Assembly (NCBI GenBank): GCA_001657395.1
Contig: LYSY01000002.1
Location: 496,001-560,000 of the forward strand
Origin: Rhodospirillales bacterium BBD 1991-14
Lineage (GTDB): Bacteria > Pseudomonadota > Alphaproteobacteria > Kiloniellales > Kiloniellaceae
Length of the DNA stretch: 64,000 nt
Reading direction: 5' to 3'
Shown: in pieces, positions 48,293 through 58,588 of the stretch
Position numbering within the stretch: the stretch's first letter is position 1
How the letters are laid out: every line of letters begins with the position of its first letter
Made by a program: the position numbers and the translations under genes
Notes under the pieces: generated by a model
The model's database searches: none
Seen by the model: the letters and a program-made list of their open reading frames with translations, nothing else
What the model was told of the DNA's origin: nothing

Positions 48293-49774
48293 ATGACGCC
48301 TGTGAACGATGACCGGGCGCCAGGGCAGAACCTCCACGCGACGACGATAGCGCTCGGCGATTGGGCGGTGGCGCTGCTGGGTCCGCCCGGTGCCGGCAAG
48401 TCCGATCTGGCGCTGCGCATGATCGACCAGGGCGCTGTTCTGGTCAGCGACGATCAGACCCTGCTGCAGGTCTCGGACGGCCGCCTCGTCGCGCGGCCGC
48501 CGGAGAGCATCGCCGGCAAGCTGGAGGTGCGCGGCCTGGGCATCGTCGAGATGCCCCATCGCCCCTCTGCACCGCTTGCGCTGCTGGCGGAGCTGCGCCC
48601 TCAGAGCGAGATCGAGCGGTTGCCGGAGCCGCGGCGGCGGAGGCTTCAGGGAGTCGACCTGCCGGTGATCGCCCTCGATCCGCACGGCATCTCTGCGCCG
48701 GAGAAGCTGCGCCTTGCACTGCGCCTTGCACTGGGCCAGCCGGCCGCGCTTATAATGCGCGCCCCCGCGGAGGCGGTTTCTGCCGGCCCGCAGGAAAACG
48801 ACATGACCGCGTGTGGCGATACCTTTGGCGGCGATACCTTTGGCGGTGCGACTGTGAGCGATCAGACGGTGACCGAAGCGCAGGGGGAAAGCCGCGAAGC
48901 GCTGCGTCTGGTGCTGGTGACCGGCATGTCCGGGGCGGGCCGCTCGACCGCGCTGCGCATCCTCGAAGACGAAGGCTACGAAGCCATCGACAACCTGCCC
49001 CTCAGCCTGCTCGACGCGGTGGTCGGCGAAGTGGGGCTCAAGCGGCCGATTGCGGTCGGCGTCGATATCCGCACGCGGGACTTTGCGGTCGGTCCCGTGC
49101 TGGACCAGCTGGACGCCCTGGCCCGCAGCCCGCGCTTCGCCACCACGCTGCTCTTCGTCGACTGCGAGGACGAGGTGCTGGGACGCCGCTTCACGGAGAC
49201 CCGGCGCCGTCATCCGCTGGCGCAGGACCGGCCGGTCGCCGACGGCATCGCCGCGGAACGGCGGCTGGTCGCGCCGCTGCGCGAACGCGCCGATATGATG
49301 ATCGATTCCTCGCGGCTGACCCCTGCGGACTTCCGCGCGCAGTTGCTGGGCCATGTCGGCCTCGGCGGCGGCGCCGGGATGGCGGTGTTCGTGACCTCCT
49401 TTTCCTTCCGCCAGGGCCTGCCGCGGGAGGCCGATCTGGTTTTCGACGTGCGCTTTCTGGCCAACCCGCACTACGACCCCGCGCTGCGGCCGCTCTCGGG
49501 CCGCGACGAGGCGGTGGCCGGTTTTGTGGCGCGCGATCCCGGGTTCGCCCCCTTTTTCGACCATCTGACCCGCATGCTGGCACCGCTGCTGCCGCGCTAC
49601 GAGCGGGAAGGCAAGAGCTACCTGACCATCGCTATCGGCTGCACCGGCGGGCGCCACCGCTCCGTCTTCACGGCAGAGAGGCTCGCCGCCTGGTTGGCCG
49701 AGGAGGGGCGTCCCGTGCATCTGGGGCACCGCGATATTGCCCGCGATCCGCAGCGCGCGGCGGAAAAACGCTAA
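48293..49774 (+). CDS. HPr kinase (short form) fused in frame to RapZ
   Basis: This 493-residue single frame joins two proteins usually encoded by adjacent genes. Residues 1-160 are the short alphaproteobacterial HPr kinase/phosphorylase, with Walker A LLGPPGAGKSDLALR and LVSDDQTLL. Residues about 205-493 are RapZ/YvcJ, with Walker A LVTGMSGAGRSTALRILED and NLPLSLLD. The C-terminal domain contains VFVTSFSFRQGLPREADLVFDVRFLANPHY and AIGCTGGRHRSVFTAERLA. The linker (about 165-200) holds a 15-bp duplication (GDTFGG twice). ATG 48803, preceded by AGGAAAACG, could restart RapZ translation separately. It lies between chvG and the EIIA gene. Confidence 0.88.
   Translation: MTPVNDDRAPGQNLHATTIALGDWAVALLGPPGAGKSDLALRMIDQGAVLVSDDQTLLQVSDGRLVARPPESIAGKLEVRGLGIVEMPHRPSAPLALLAELRPQSEIERLPEPRRRRLQGVDLPVIALDPHGISAPEKLRLALRLALGQPAALIMRAPAEAVSAGPQENDMTACGDTFGGDTFGGATVSDQTVTEAQGESREALRLVLVTGMSGAGRSTALRILEDEGYEAIDNLPLSLLDAVVGEVGLKRPIAVGVDIRTRDFAVGPVLDQLDALARSPRFATTLLFVDCEDEVLGRRFTETRRRHPLAQDRPVADGIAAERRLVAPLRERADMMIDSSRLTPADFRAQLLGHVGLGGGAGMAVFVTSFSFRQGLPREADLVFDVRFLANPHYDPALRPLSGRDEAVAGFVARDPGFAPFFDHLTRMLAPLLPRYEREGKSYLTIAIGCTGGRHRSVFTAERLAAWLAEEGRPVHLGHRDIARDPQRAAEKR
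48815..48844. repeat. 15-bp in-frame duplication in the HprK-RapZ linker
   Basis: GGCGATACCTTTGGC occurs twice in tandem (48815-48829 and 48830-48844), encoding Gly-Asp-Thr-Phe-Gly repeats. The unit is a multiple of three and sits exactly at the junction of the two domains. Confidence 0.85.
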
Positions 49775-49851
49775 GGCCAGGCAGGGGCCAGGCAGGGGCC
49801 AGGCAGGGGCCAGGCAGGGGCCAGGCAGGGGCCAGGCAGGGGCCAAGCGGG
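49775..49851. repeat. 11-bp tandem array, seven units
   Basis: Six perfect copies of GGCCAGGCAGG are followed by one diverged copy, starting immediately after the stop codon of the HprK-RapZ gene. There are no spacers, so it is not a CRISPR array. The remaining roughly 170 bp to the EIIA gene contain no ORF and an A/T patch (49940-49960) that may be a promoter. Confidence 0.9.
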
Positions 49852-50024
49852 GGACAGGCAGCGGAAGGCGGTCCGGGCAAGGCAATCGGGACATAAACTG
49901 ACGGTTGAGATCGGCCATTGACCGGGGGCATCGCTTCGGGTCCTTATCATGACAATAAGGCTTGACCCGCCGCCGTGGGGCCGCTGCGGTAGGGTCAGCC
50001 GTCAAAGCCGGCAGGGAGCAAAGA

Positions 50025-50432
50025 ATGATCGGTCTTGTCTTGGTAACCCATGGGCGCCTCGCGGTGGAGTTCGTCCAGGCCCTGGAGCATGTCGTCGGGC
50101 CGCAGGAGAACGTCACTGCAATCTGTATCGGCCCGGAGGACGATATGGAGCAGCGCCGCCAGGACATCATCGATGCCGTTTCTTCCGCCGAGCAGGGCGA
50201 CGGCGTCGTGCTTCTGACCGATATGTTCGGCGGCACGCCCTCCAACCTCGCGATCTCCGTTCTCGACAAGGGCCGCGTCGAGGTGATCGCCGGCATCAAC
50301 CTGCCGATGCTGATCAAGCTGACCGGACTGCGCAACACCGCCAACCTGGCCGAGGCCGTCACCCAGGCCCAGCTCGCCGGGCGCAAGTACATCAACGTTG
50401 CGTCCCAGCTCCTGGAATCGGATCGCGACTGA
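50025..50432 (+). CDS. PTS EIIA component, mannose family (regulatory)
   Basis: This 135-residue EIIA(Man)-fold protein has phospho-acceptor His9 in LVLVTHGRLAVEF, then GVVLLTDMFGGTPSNLAI and LPMLIKLTGLRNTANLAEAV, all typical of the family. No EIIB or EIIC gene is nearby, so it belongs to a regulatory PTS in which phosphate from PEP passes EI to HPr to EIIA to signal carbon or nitrogen status. GGGAGC precedes the ATG. Its stop overlaps the HPr start (TGATG). Confidence 0.9.
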   Translation: MIGLVLVTHGRLAVEFVQALEHVVGPQENVTAICIGPEDDMEQRRQDIIDAVSSAEQGDGVVLLTDMFGGTPSNLAISVLDKGRVEVIAGINLPMLIKLTGLRNTANLAEAVTQAQLAGRKYINVASQLLESDRD

Positions 50433-50779
50433 TGGACAAGCCCGCCGAAGCCAAGACCGCCGCCAAGACCGCCGCCAAGACCGCCGCCGAGACCGCTGCC
50501 GCGAACGACCGCGTCACGCGGCGCCTGACGATCCAGAACCAGAAAGGCCTGCACGCGCGGGCCGCCGCCAAGTTCGTCAAGCTGGCGGAGTCCTTCGATG
50601 CGCAGATCACGGTTATCAAGAGCGGCACGCGGGTGTCCGGCTGTTCGATCATGGGGCTGATGATGCTGGCGGCCGGTCCCGGCTGCGAAATCGATGTCGA
50701 GGCCAGCGGCCTGGGGGCGGTCGAGGCGGTCGAAGCCCTGGCCCGCCTGGTCGACGGCAAGTTCGATGAAGACGGCTAG
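50432..50779 (+). CDS. ptsH: HPr phosphocarrier with repetitive N-terminal extension
   Basis: This 115-residue HPr has catalytic His41 in NQKGLHARAAAKFVKL and the regulatory Ser72 in VSGCSIMGLMML, the site expected for the HPr kinase encoded upstream. The conserved domain begins near residue 27, preceded by an Ala/Lys/Thr-rich extension (AAKTAAKTAAET) from a 12-bp tandem repeat. It overlaps the EIIA stop by one base and the EI start by 14 bp. Confidence 0.92.
   Translation: MDKPAEAKTAAKTAAKTAAETAAANDRVTRRLTIQNQKGLHARAAAKFVKLAESFDAQITVIKSGTRVSGCSIMGLMMLAAGPGCEIDVEASGLGAVEAVEALARLVDGKFDEDG
50447..50494. repeat. 12-bp tandem repeat in the ptsH N-terminus
   Basis: About four copies of GCCGCCAAGACC (the first and last slightly altered) encode repeated Ala-Ala-Lys-Thr. 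The unit is a multiple of three, so copy changes preserve the frame and alter only the disordered tail of HPr. Confidence 0.85.
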
Positions 50780-52547
50780 CAAAGGCCGGCGCCGGCCCCG
50801 CGAACAGGTTTTCGAGGGGCTGGCCGTTTCTCCCGGTGTCAGCATCGGGCCCGCCTTCGTGCGCGAATCGGGCGATCTCCACGTCCCCGAGTACCAGGTT
50901 CCTGCCGGGCGCGTGCGCCGCGAGAAGAAGCGCTTCGCCGAGGCGACCGCCAAAGCCGTCCGGCAGGTCGGCAAGCTGAAGGCCAAGTCCCTCGGCATTC
51001 ATGGTCTGGCTGCCGAAGAGCTCGGTTACCTGCTGGACGCGCATCTGCAGATGCTGAAATCGCGCCGGCTGATCGGCGGCATCGAAGCGCGCATCGAATC
51101 CGAGCGCCGCAATGCCGAGGCGGCGGTGATGGCGGAAATCTCGGCCCTGGCGCAGGAATTCGTAGCCATGGAGGACGACTACCTCAGCGCCCGTGCCGAT
51201 GACGTGCGCGAGGTCGGCCACCGCATTCTCCGCAACCTCACCGATACGGCCTACCGCGGCTTCAGCGGCGTCGAGAAGGGCAGCATCGTCATTGCCGAGG
51301 AGATCTCCCCCGCCGATACCGCGCTGATGGACCCGGAGCAGATCACCGGCTTTGCCTGCCTGATGGGCGGCGCCGAGGGGCACACCGCGATCATGGCCCG
51401 CTCGCTCGGCCTGCCGGCGGTGCTGGGGGTCGGCGGACTGATCCCGGCCATCAAATCAGGCGACATGCTCATCGTCGACGGCAGCAGCGGCCTTGTGATC
51501 CTCAACCCGACGGGCAAGCGCCTTGCGGCCTATCAGAAGCGCCTCAAGGCCATGGCGCGCGAGGCCCGCTCTCTGGCACGCCTGCGGGATATCCCGGCCG
51601 AGACGCGCGACGGCCAGCGTATCCTCATGGAGGTCAACCTGGAACTGCCGCGCGAGGCGGCCCAGGCCGCCGTGGTGGGCGCCGAGGGCGTGGGCCTGCT
51701 GCGCACCGAGTTCTTTTACATGAACCGCGACGACCTGCCGGACGAGGACGAGCAGTACGCCGCGCTGGCGCAGATCGTGAAGGCCATGAAGGGCCGGCCG
51801 GTGACGGTGCGCACCCTGGATGTCGGCGGTGAGAAGCTGGCCTCCTCCCTGGGCGATCATCTCGGCGAGGCGCAGAACCCGGCGCTCGGCCTGCGGGCCA
51901 TCCGGCTGTCGCTGAAGGAACCCAAGTTGTTGCGCACCCAGTTGGCGGCCATGCTGCGGGCCGCCGCCCATGGGCCCCTGCGCATCCTCCTGCCGATGAT
52001 CTCCACCCCCGGCGAAATCATCGCTGTCCGCAAGGAGCTGGAGAAGACGGCCCGGCGCCTGCGCCGCCGGGGTCTCGAGGTTGCCGACCCTCTGCCGCCG
52101 CTGGGGGTGATGATCGAGGTGCCCGGGGCGGCGCTGGCGGCGGATTCCCTGGCCCAGAACTGCGACTTCTTCGCCATCGGCACCAACGACCTCACCATGT
52201 ACACCCTGGCCATCGACCGCGGCGAGGAGCAGGTCGCCTATCTCTACAACCCCCTGCATCCGGCGGTGCTGCGGCTGATCCAGTTCTCCGTCGAGGCTGC
52301 CCTGCGCGCGCGCATCCCGGTTTCGGTCTGCGGCGAGATGGCCGGCGATCCGCGGTTTACCGCGCTGCTGCTGGGCCTCGGCGTGCGGGAGCTTTCGATG
52401 ACGGTAAAGGCCGTGCCGCGGGTGAAAAGCCGGATTCTGGGCCTGGACATGCAGGCCGCCGCCCGGCGCGCGCAGATGATCATGGACCAGGTCGACAGCA
52501 CCCGTATCGCCACCTTGCTGGACGACTTCAACGAAACCGTCGCCTGA
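50766..52547 (+). CDS. ptsI: PTS enzyme I (PEP-protein phosphotransferase)
   Basis: This 593-residue EI starts the phosphorelay from PEP. The HPr-binding/phosphohistidine domain includes the active His in [22 protein letters not shown]. The C-terminal PEP-binding TIM barrel has [58 protein letters not shown] and [12 protein letters not shown]. There is no N-terminal GAF domain, so it is not PtsP of the classical PTS-Ntr type. The gene starts inside ptsH by 14 bp. Confidence 0.93.
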   Translation: MKTASKGRRRPREQVFEGLAVSPGVSIGPAFVRESGDLHVPEYQVPAGRVRREKKRFAEATAKAVRQVGKLKAKSLGIHGLAAEELGYLLDAHLQMLKSRRLIGGIEARIESERRNAEAAVMAEISALAQEFVAMEDDYLSARADDVREVGHRILRNLTDTAYRGFSGVEKGSIVIAEEISPADTALMDPEQITGFACLMGGAEGHTAIMARSLGLPAVLGVGGLIPAIKSGDMLIVDGSSGLVILNPTGKRLAAYQKRLKAMAREARSLARLRDIPAETRDGQRILMEVNLELPREAAQAAVVGAEGVGLLRTEFFYMNRDDLPDEDEQYAALAQIVKAMKGRPVTVRTLDVGGEKLASSLGDHLGEAQNPALGLRAIRLSLKEPKLLRTQLAAMLRAAAHGPLRILLPMISTPGEIIAVRKELEKTARRLRRRGLEVADPLPPLGVMIEVPGAALAADSLAQNCDFFAIGTNDLTMYTLAIDRGEEQVAYLYNPLHPAVLRLIQFSVEAALRARIPVSVCGEMAGDPRFTALLLGLGVRELSMTVKAVPRVKSRILGLDMQAAARRAQMIMDQVDSTRIATLLDDFNETVA

Positions 52548-52595
52548 CGGCGTTTCCGCGCAGTTTCCCGGCGGCACCGATCCCGGAAGCGAAAC

Positions 52596-52627
52596 GGCCG
52601 GAACACGGAAAGGCCGGAACACAGAAA
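52596..52627. repeat. 16-bp tandem duplication after ptsI
   Basis: GGCCGGAACACGGAAA (52596-52611) and GGCCGGAACACAGAAA (52612-52627) differ by one base. They lie between the ptsI stop codon and a hairpin upstream of ahcY. Confidence 0.75.
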
Positions 52628-52628
52628 T

Positions 52629-52651
52629 GCCCGGCAAGACCCTCGCCGGGC
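52629..52651 (+). terminator. Hairpin between ptsI and ahcY
   Basis: GCCCGGC (52629-52635) and GCCGGGC (52645-52651) form a perfect 7-bp stem with a 9-nt loop. It could end the PTS transcript, but no T tract follows immediately. A search by eye for the SAH riboswitch pattern in this leader was negative. Confidence 0.35.
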
Positions 52652-52655
52652 GGCC

Positions 52656-52684
52656 TTGCGGCGCGCGCTTTTCGCTGTTAAATG
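52656..52684 (+). promoter_or_regulatory. Candidate ahcY promoter
   Basis: TTGCGG (-35-like, 52656-52661) and TAAATG (-10-like, 52679-52684) are separated by 17 bp, about 155 bp before the ahcY start. The match is moderate and there is no experimental support. Confidence 0.35.
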
Positions 52685-52839
52685 ACCCGCTCCACGGGCC
52701 GGACGGCGGGCAACTGGGCGCGCGCCGGCATTTAGTCTCTTGGCGTCGAAAATCAGTGTTGCCGCGCGCCGCAGCAAGGCCGGGCCTCTGCCACGGACCG
52801 GCATGGCACCGCGGGCAGCATGCAGGAAGGAAAGACAGC

Positions 52840-54240
<1,401 letters not shown>

Positions 54241-54506
54241 GATCCTCTTCGACACTTTCCCGGCCAAGGTCCGGCGCAGGGCCGGTGCGGGGCCGGCGCA
54301 GGGCGAGCGCCCAGCGCCGCCTTGCCGCTGCGCCCGCTTGGGCTTAGACTCCCGGGCTGTGACAGGGGGCACGACATCCGTTCGGAGGGCCCGGCGCGGC
54401 CGGAGGTTCTTCCAGCCCGAAGCCGGACCGCTGGCGGCGATGCGCCTTGCGGTGGCCCGGCGGGACTGCGGCCCAGGTCCGGGCGGCGCAGGGTTTGGCT
54501 GAGCCG

Positions 54507-56894
54507 ATGGAGCTGCTCTGGCTGATCCTTCTGCTGCTGGCCCTGGTGGCGCTCGGCCTCTGCATCTGGCAGCTCCGCGACACCCGCCGTCGTCTGACCG
54601 CCGGCGAGGCCCGTGCGCGTGAGGCCGAGCGGGACGCCGCCGCCCTGGCGGCCCAACTTTCCGCCGCACCCTCGCCCCGCCTGCTGATCGGTACTGCCGG
54701 CAGCGACCCGGCCGGACAGCCCGATGCTGCGGCCGTCGCGGCGTTGCTGGGTCTCGACACCCAGTCTGATGTGAGCCTGGCGCTGCTGCTGGAGCGGCTT
54801 GGCGAAGCCTCCCGCGCGACCCTGGAAACCGCCCTGCAGGGCCTGGAGCGGGATCGCAGGGCCTTTGACGTCCGTGTGCGCCTGGCCGACCGGGCCCAGG
54901 TGCTGCGGCTGCGGGGGCTGCCTGCCGCCGATGATGGGGCGCCTGCGGTGCTGTGGCTGGAGGACGTGAGCGAGGTCGCGCGCCAGGAAGCGGCCCTGAA
55001 AGCGCGCGCCAAGCAGCAGCGCGCCATCCTGGATGCCCTTCCCCTGGCCCTCTGGCTGCGCGACGAGGAGGGGGGGCTTGTCGACTGCAACCGGGCCTAT
55101 GCGGCGGCGGTGGACCGCGCCGTGCCCGAGGCTGTCGAACAAGGTGCGGAGCTTCTCGGCAAGGCCAAGGCCGGCGCCGCCCGCGCACTGGCCGAGCAGG
55201 CCCGCAGCAGCGGCGAGGCCAGCGCCGAGACCCATCACGTGGTGATCGACGGCGCGCGCCGACTTATGGAGGTCTGCGAACTGCCTTTCGGTGGCCAGGC
55301 GGCACGCAAGGGCACGCTCGGTTTTGCCATCGACCGTACCCAGCTGGAAGAGGTCCAGGCTGAACTCGGCCGCTACATCCGCGTCCAGTCGGAGATGCTG
55401 GAAAATCTCTCCACCGCCATTGCCATCTTCGGGCGCGACCTGCGGCTGATGTTCGCCAACACAGCCTATGCCCGCCTCTGGGACATCGACGAGGGCTTCC
55501 TGCAGAGCAACCCGCATCTGGGCGACGTTCTGGAAGCGCTGAGGGAGCGCCGGCGGTTTCCGGAGTACCCGAACTTCCCGGCCTACAAGAAAGAGGTGCT
55601 GCAGAAGTACGCCACCCTCATCGCGCAGGAGGAGGAGCTGGTCCACCTGCCCGACGGCTCGACGCTGCGCATGGTGGTCACGCCCCATCCCTTCGGCGGC
55701 ATCCTGCTGTCTTACGAAGACGTCACCGACCGCCTGGCGCTGGAGCGGTCGTACAACACCCTGACCGAGGTCCAGCGGGAGACCATCGACAACCTCCACG
55801 AAGGCGTGGCGGTCTATGGCGCCGACGGGCGTCTGAAGCTCTTCAACCCCGGCCTTTGCCGGATCTGGCACCTCGACCCGGATTTCCTCAACGGCGAGCC
55901 CCATATCCGTGACGTGCTGCCCCAGGCCCGCTACCTCTTCCCGGTGGCCGACGAGGACTGGGACGACTTTGCCATCCGCGTCGTTGCCCGCACCACGGAG
56001 CCGGAGGTGCGCAGCGGACGCCACGAGCGCACCGACGGCGCGGTGATCGACTGGGGCCAGGTGCCGCTGCCCGACGGCGGCGTGCTGTTCAGTTTCATCG
56101 ACGTGACCGACACCATCCGCGTCGAGCGCGCGCTGATCGAGCGGAACGAAGCGCTGGAGACCGCCGACCGGCTGAAGTCGGAGTTCATCGCCAACATCTC
56201 CTACGAACTGCGTACGCCGCTGAACGCCATCATCGGCTTTGCCGAGGTGTTGGAGAACCAGTTCTTCGGCGAGCTGAACGAGCGCCAGCTGGAGTACAGC
56301 CACGCCATCGTGCAGTCCTCCCAGCAGCTCATCGCGCTGATCAACGACATCCTCGACCTCGCCTCCATCGAGGCGGGCTATCTGCACCTCGATCTGCAGC
56401 CGATCAACATCTACACCCTGCTGGAATCGATCTACACCCTGGGCCGCGAGCGCGCGCACAGCCGCGAGATCGATCTGCGCCTGGAGTGCAGCGAGGAGAC
56501 GGGCGAACTTCTGGCCGACGGCCGGCGCTTGCGACAGGCGCTGTTCAACCTGCTCTCCAACGCGCTGAAGTTCACCAAGGAAGGCGGTGTCGTCACGCTG
56601 ACGGCGCGCCGCGTCGAGGGCGAGGTCCAGCTCGAGGTCTCTGACACCGGCATCGGCATCCCGGTGGAAGACCAGGCCCGTGTCTTCGGCAGCTTCGAAC
56701 GCGGCTCCGGCGACAACCGCCAGGCCGGGGCCGGGCTGGGCCTGTCGCTGGTGAAGAGCCTGATCGAACTGCATGGTGGGCAGGTGGAACTGGACTCCGA
56801 GGTCGGTGGCGGCACCCGGGTGATCTGCCATGTCCCCATCGCCGCACCGCCCGTCGCCCGCGACGACAAGGAAGCGCCCCGCGACGTTGCCTGA
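54507..56894 (+). CDS. divL: DivL-like PAS histidine-kinase-fold protein with Tyr at the acceptor site
   Basis: This 795-residue protein has an N-terminal membrane helix (LLWLILLLLALVALGLCIW), several PAS-like segments (about 150-500), a HisKA-like dimerisation domain and HATPase_c. At the acceptor position it reads ANISYELRTPLNAIIGF with Tyr566 in place of His, the signature of Caulobacter DivL. The ATPase domain keeps LFNLLSNALKF, DTGIGIP and GAGLGLSLVKSL. DivL modulates CckA and hence CtrA in cell-cycle control. It lies between ahcY and the convergent ferredoxin reductase gene, with tsaE beyond. Confidence 0.9.
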   Translation: MELLWLILLLLALVALGLCIWQLRDTRRRLTAGEARAREAERDAAALAAQLSAAPSPRLLIGTAGSDPAGQPDAAAVAALLGLDTQSDVSLALLLERLGEASRATLETALQGLERDRRAFDVRVRLADRAQVLRLRGLPAADDGAPAVLWLEDVSEVARQEAALKARAKQQRAILDALPLALWLRDEEGGLVDCNRAYAAAVDRAVPEAVEQGAELLGKAKAGAARALAEQARSSGEASAETHHVVIDGARRLMEVCELPFGGQAARKGTLGFAIDRTQLEEVQAELGRYIRVQSEMLENLSTAIAIFGRDLRLMFANTAYARLWDIDEGFLQSNPHLGDVLEALRERRRFPEYPNFPAYKKEVLQKYATLIAQEEELVHLPDGSTLRMVVTPHPFGGILLSYEDVTDRLALERSYNTLTEVQRETIDNLHEGVAVYGADGRLKLFNPGLCRIWHLDPDFLNGEPHIRDVLPQARYLFPVADEDWDDFAIRVVARTTEPEVRSGRHERTDGAVIDWGQVPLPDGGVLFSFIDVTDTIRVERALIERNEALETADRLKSEFIANISYELRTPLNAIIGFAEVLENQFFGELNERQLEYSHAIVQSSQQLIALINDILDLASIEAGYLHLDLQPINIYTLLESIYTLGRERAHSREIDLRLECSEETGELLADGRRLRQALFNLLSNALKFTKEGGVVTLTARRVEGEVQLEVSDTGIGIPVEDQARVFGSFERGSGDNRQAGAGLGLSLVKSLIELHGGQVELDSEVGGGTRVICHVPIAAPPVARDDKEAPRDVA

Positions 56895-56903
56895 GGAACT
56901 GCT

Positions 56904-57923
56904 CTAGGTCTGCGGCACGCCCTTGGTGGTGGAGTATTCCCAGTGCAGCTCTTCGTCCGGATAGACCCGCGGGCGGATGGCATGGGCCGCCATGGCAGCC
57001 TCCGAAAACCCGCAGAGAATGAGTTTCAGCTTGCCCGGGTAGGTGGTGATGTCGCCCACCGCGTAGATGCCTTCGCTGCTGGTCTGACTGGTCGCCGGAT
57101 CGATGGCGATGTGGTGGTGGTCCAGATTGAGGCCCCAGTCGGCGATCGGCCCCAGGTTCATCGACAGGCCGAAGAAGGGCAGCAGGGTATCGGCTGCCAG
57201 AACCTTCTTGTTGCCCTCGAGATCCGCAACCTCGACGCCGGTCAAGTGACCGTCCGCGCCTTCCAGCCCGGCAAGCTGATAGGGGATCACCAGATCCAGT
57301 TTGTCGGTCTCGGCCAGGCGCTGGAGGCGGTCGACCGACTCCGGCGCCGCCCGGAACTTCGGGCGCCGGTGGACCACGTAGATCTTTTCTGCCACCTCGG
57401 CCAGCGACAGCGCCCAGTCCACCGCCGAATCGCCGCCGCCGGCGATCACCACCCGCTTGTCCTGAAAGTCCGCGCGGCGTTGCACCAGATAGTGGACCGA
57501 GGTGCCCTCGTAGGCCTCGATTCCCGGCAGCGGCGGCCGGTTGGGACCGAAAGCGCCGCTGCCGGCGGCGATCATGACCGCGGCGGCATCGATCACCGTT
57601 CCCTTGGCGGTGGTGAGCCGCCAGCGGCCCGGCGCGCCGGGCTCAAGCGCCGTGACCTGCTGATCCAAGTGGTAGACCGGCTTGAAGGGGGCGGCCTGCT
57701 CGGTCAGGCGGTCGATCAGGTCCTGGGCCATGACCTCCGGATAGCCGGGGATGTCGTAGATCGGCTTTTCCGGATAGAGCGCCGCGCACTGGCCGCCGAT
57801 CACCGCCAGGCTGTCGACGACATGGCAGCGCATCTTCAGCATGCCGCACTCGAAGACGGCGAAAAGGCCGACGGGCCCGGCGCCGATGATCGCCACATCG
57901 GTGGTCACGGGGGATGACGACAC
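56904..57923 (-). CDS. Ferredoxin/flavodoxin-NADP+ reductase (thioredoxin-reductase-like)
   Basis: This 339-residue flavoprotein has the FAD-binding AIIGAGPVGLFAVFECGML at the N-terminus, IGGQCAALYPEKPIYDIPGYP, the NADPH-binding VVIAGGGDSAVDWALSL and the second FAD motif GIYAVGDITTYPGKLKLILCGF. The redox-active CxxC of thioredoxin reductase is absent, so it matches the YumC-type ferredoxin-NADP+ reductases. I chose GTG 57923 because GGAGATC precedes it and the resulting length equals the family norm. It is convergent with divL. Confidence 0.88.
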   Translation of the reverse strand: MSSSPVTTDVAIIGAGPVGLFAVFECGMLKMRCHVVDSLAVIGGQCAALYPEKPIYDIPGYPEVMAQDLIDRLTEQAAPFKPVYHLDQQVTALEPGAPGRWRLTTAKGTVIDAAAVMIAAGSGAFGPNRPPLPGIEAYEGTSVHYLVQRRADFQDKRVVIAGGGDSAVDWALSLAEVAEKIYVVHRRPKFRAAPESVDRLQRLAETDKLDLVIPYQLAGLEGADGHLTGVEVADLEGNKKVLAADTLLPFFGLSMNLGPIADWGLNLDHHHIAIDPATSQTSSEGIYAVGDITTYPGKLKLILCGFSEAAMAAHAIRPRVYPDEELHWEYSTTKGVPQT

Positions 57924-58078
57924 TGAGATCTCCAGAAGGGGCCTGGGGGGTAGGTTCTGCGGCCTAAGATGGCGGCGGCCGGGCAGAAAGACAAGTACGC
58001 CGGCCGGTCCGGTCCCGGCCACGCCGCGCCCCGGCGGAACGGTTGCCGCCGGGCCCGGGGCTCGCTAAAAAGCGGGCG

Positions 58079-58588
58079 ATGGCCACCACGATGTCGACCC
58101 TTCCCGCCCTCGACCTGCCCCTGCCCGCGCTTTCCGACACCGAGGCGCTGGGCCGGGCTTTGGCAAAGCGGCTGCGGCCCGGCGACCTGGTCGCCCTGCG
58201 CGGCGACCTCGGGGCCGGCAAGACGGCCTTGGCGCGGGCCGTGATCCGGGCGCTGCCGGCGGCCGAGGGCGCAACCGAGGACCCGGCGCTGGAAGAGGTG
58301 CCGAGCCCGACCTTCACCCTGGTGCAGACCTATGCGCGGGCACCCGCGGAGGTCTGGCACTTCGATCTCTACCGCCTCGAGCGGGCGGAGGAGGTCCATG
58401 AACTGGGCATCGAAGACGCCCTGGACGGCGGGATCGCCCTCATCGAATGGCCGGAGCGCATGGAGGCCCTGTTGCCCGAGGAGCGGCTGGATGTGACGTT
58501 GCGTTTCGAGGCCGATGGCCGCCGCCGCAGCGCCCGCCTGCAGGGCGGCGGCGACTGGCCGGCGCGCCTGGCGGAGCTGGCGGCGTGA
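58079..58588 (+). CDS. tsaE: tRNA threonylcarbamoyladenosine biosynthesis ATPase TsaE
   Basis: This 169-residue P-loop ATPase is needed for t6A modification of tRNAs reading ANN codons. Walker A LRGDLGAGKTALARAVIRAL sits near residue 45, and the family blocks EVPSPTFTLVQTY, VWHFDLYRLERAEEVHELGIEDAL and ALIEWPERMEALLP follow. ATG 58091 is another possible start. Its stop overlaps the GTG start of the next gene, coupling it to amgK, a common arrangement in alphaproteobacteria. Confidence 0.92.
   Translation: MATTMSTLPALDLPLPALSDTEALGRALAKRLRPGDLVALRGDLGAGKTALARAVIRALPAAEGATEDPALEEVPSPTFTLVQTYARAPAEVWHFDLYRLERAEEVHELGIEDALDGGIALIEWPERMEALLPEERLDVTLRFEADGRRRSARLQGGGDWPARLAELAA

Noticed and set aside
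49775-49851. The regular array after hprK-rapZ as a possible CRISPR
   Set aside because: The units are 11 bp, head to tail, with no spacers and no cas genes nearby.
47633-50998. A 1121-codon antisense frame across chvG, hprK-rapZ, EIIA and HPr
   Set aside because: It is overlapped by five confidently identified genes and contains no recognisable domain; it is a shadow frame.
52548-52839. Possible SAH riboswitch before ahcY
   Set aside because: I looked for the conserved core of the SAH aptamer and did not find it; only a simple hairpin and a duplicated 16-mer are present.
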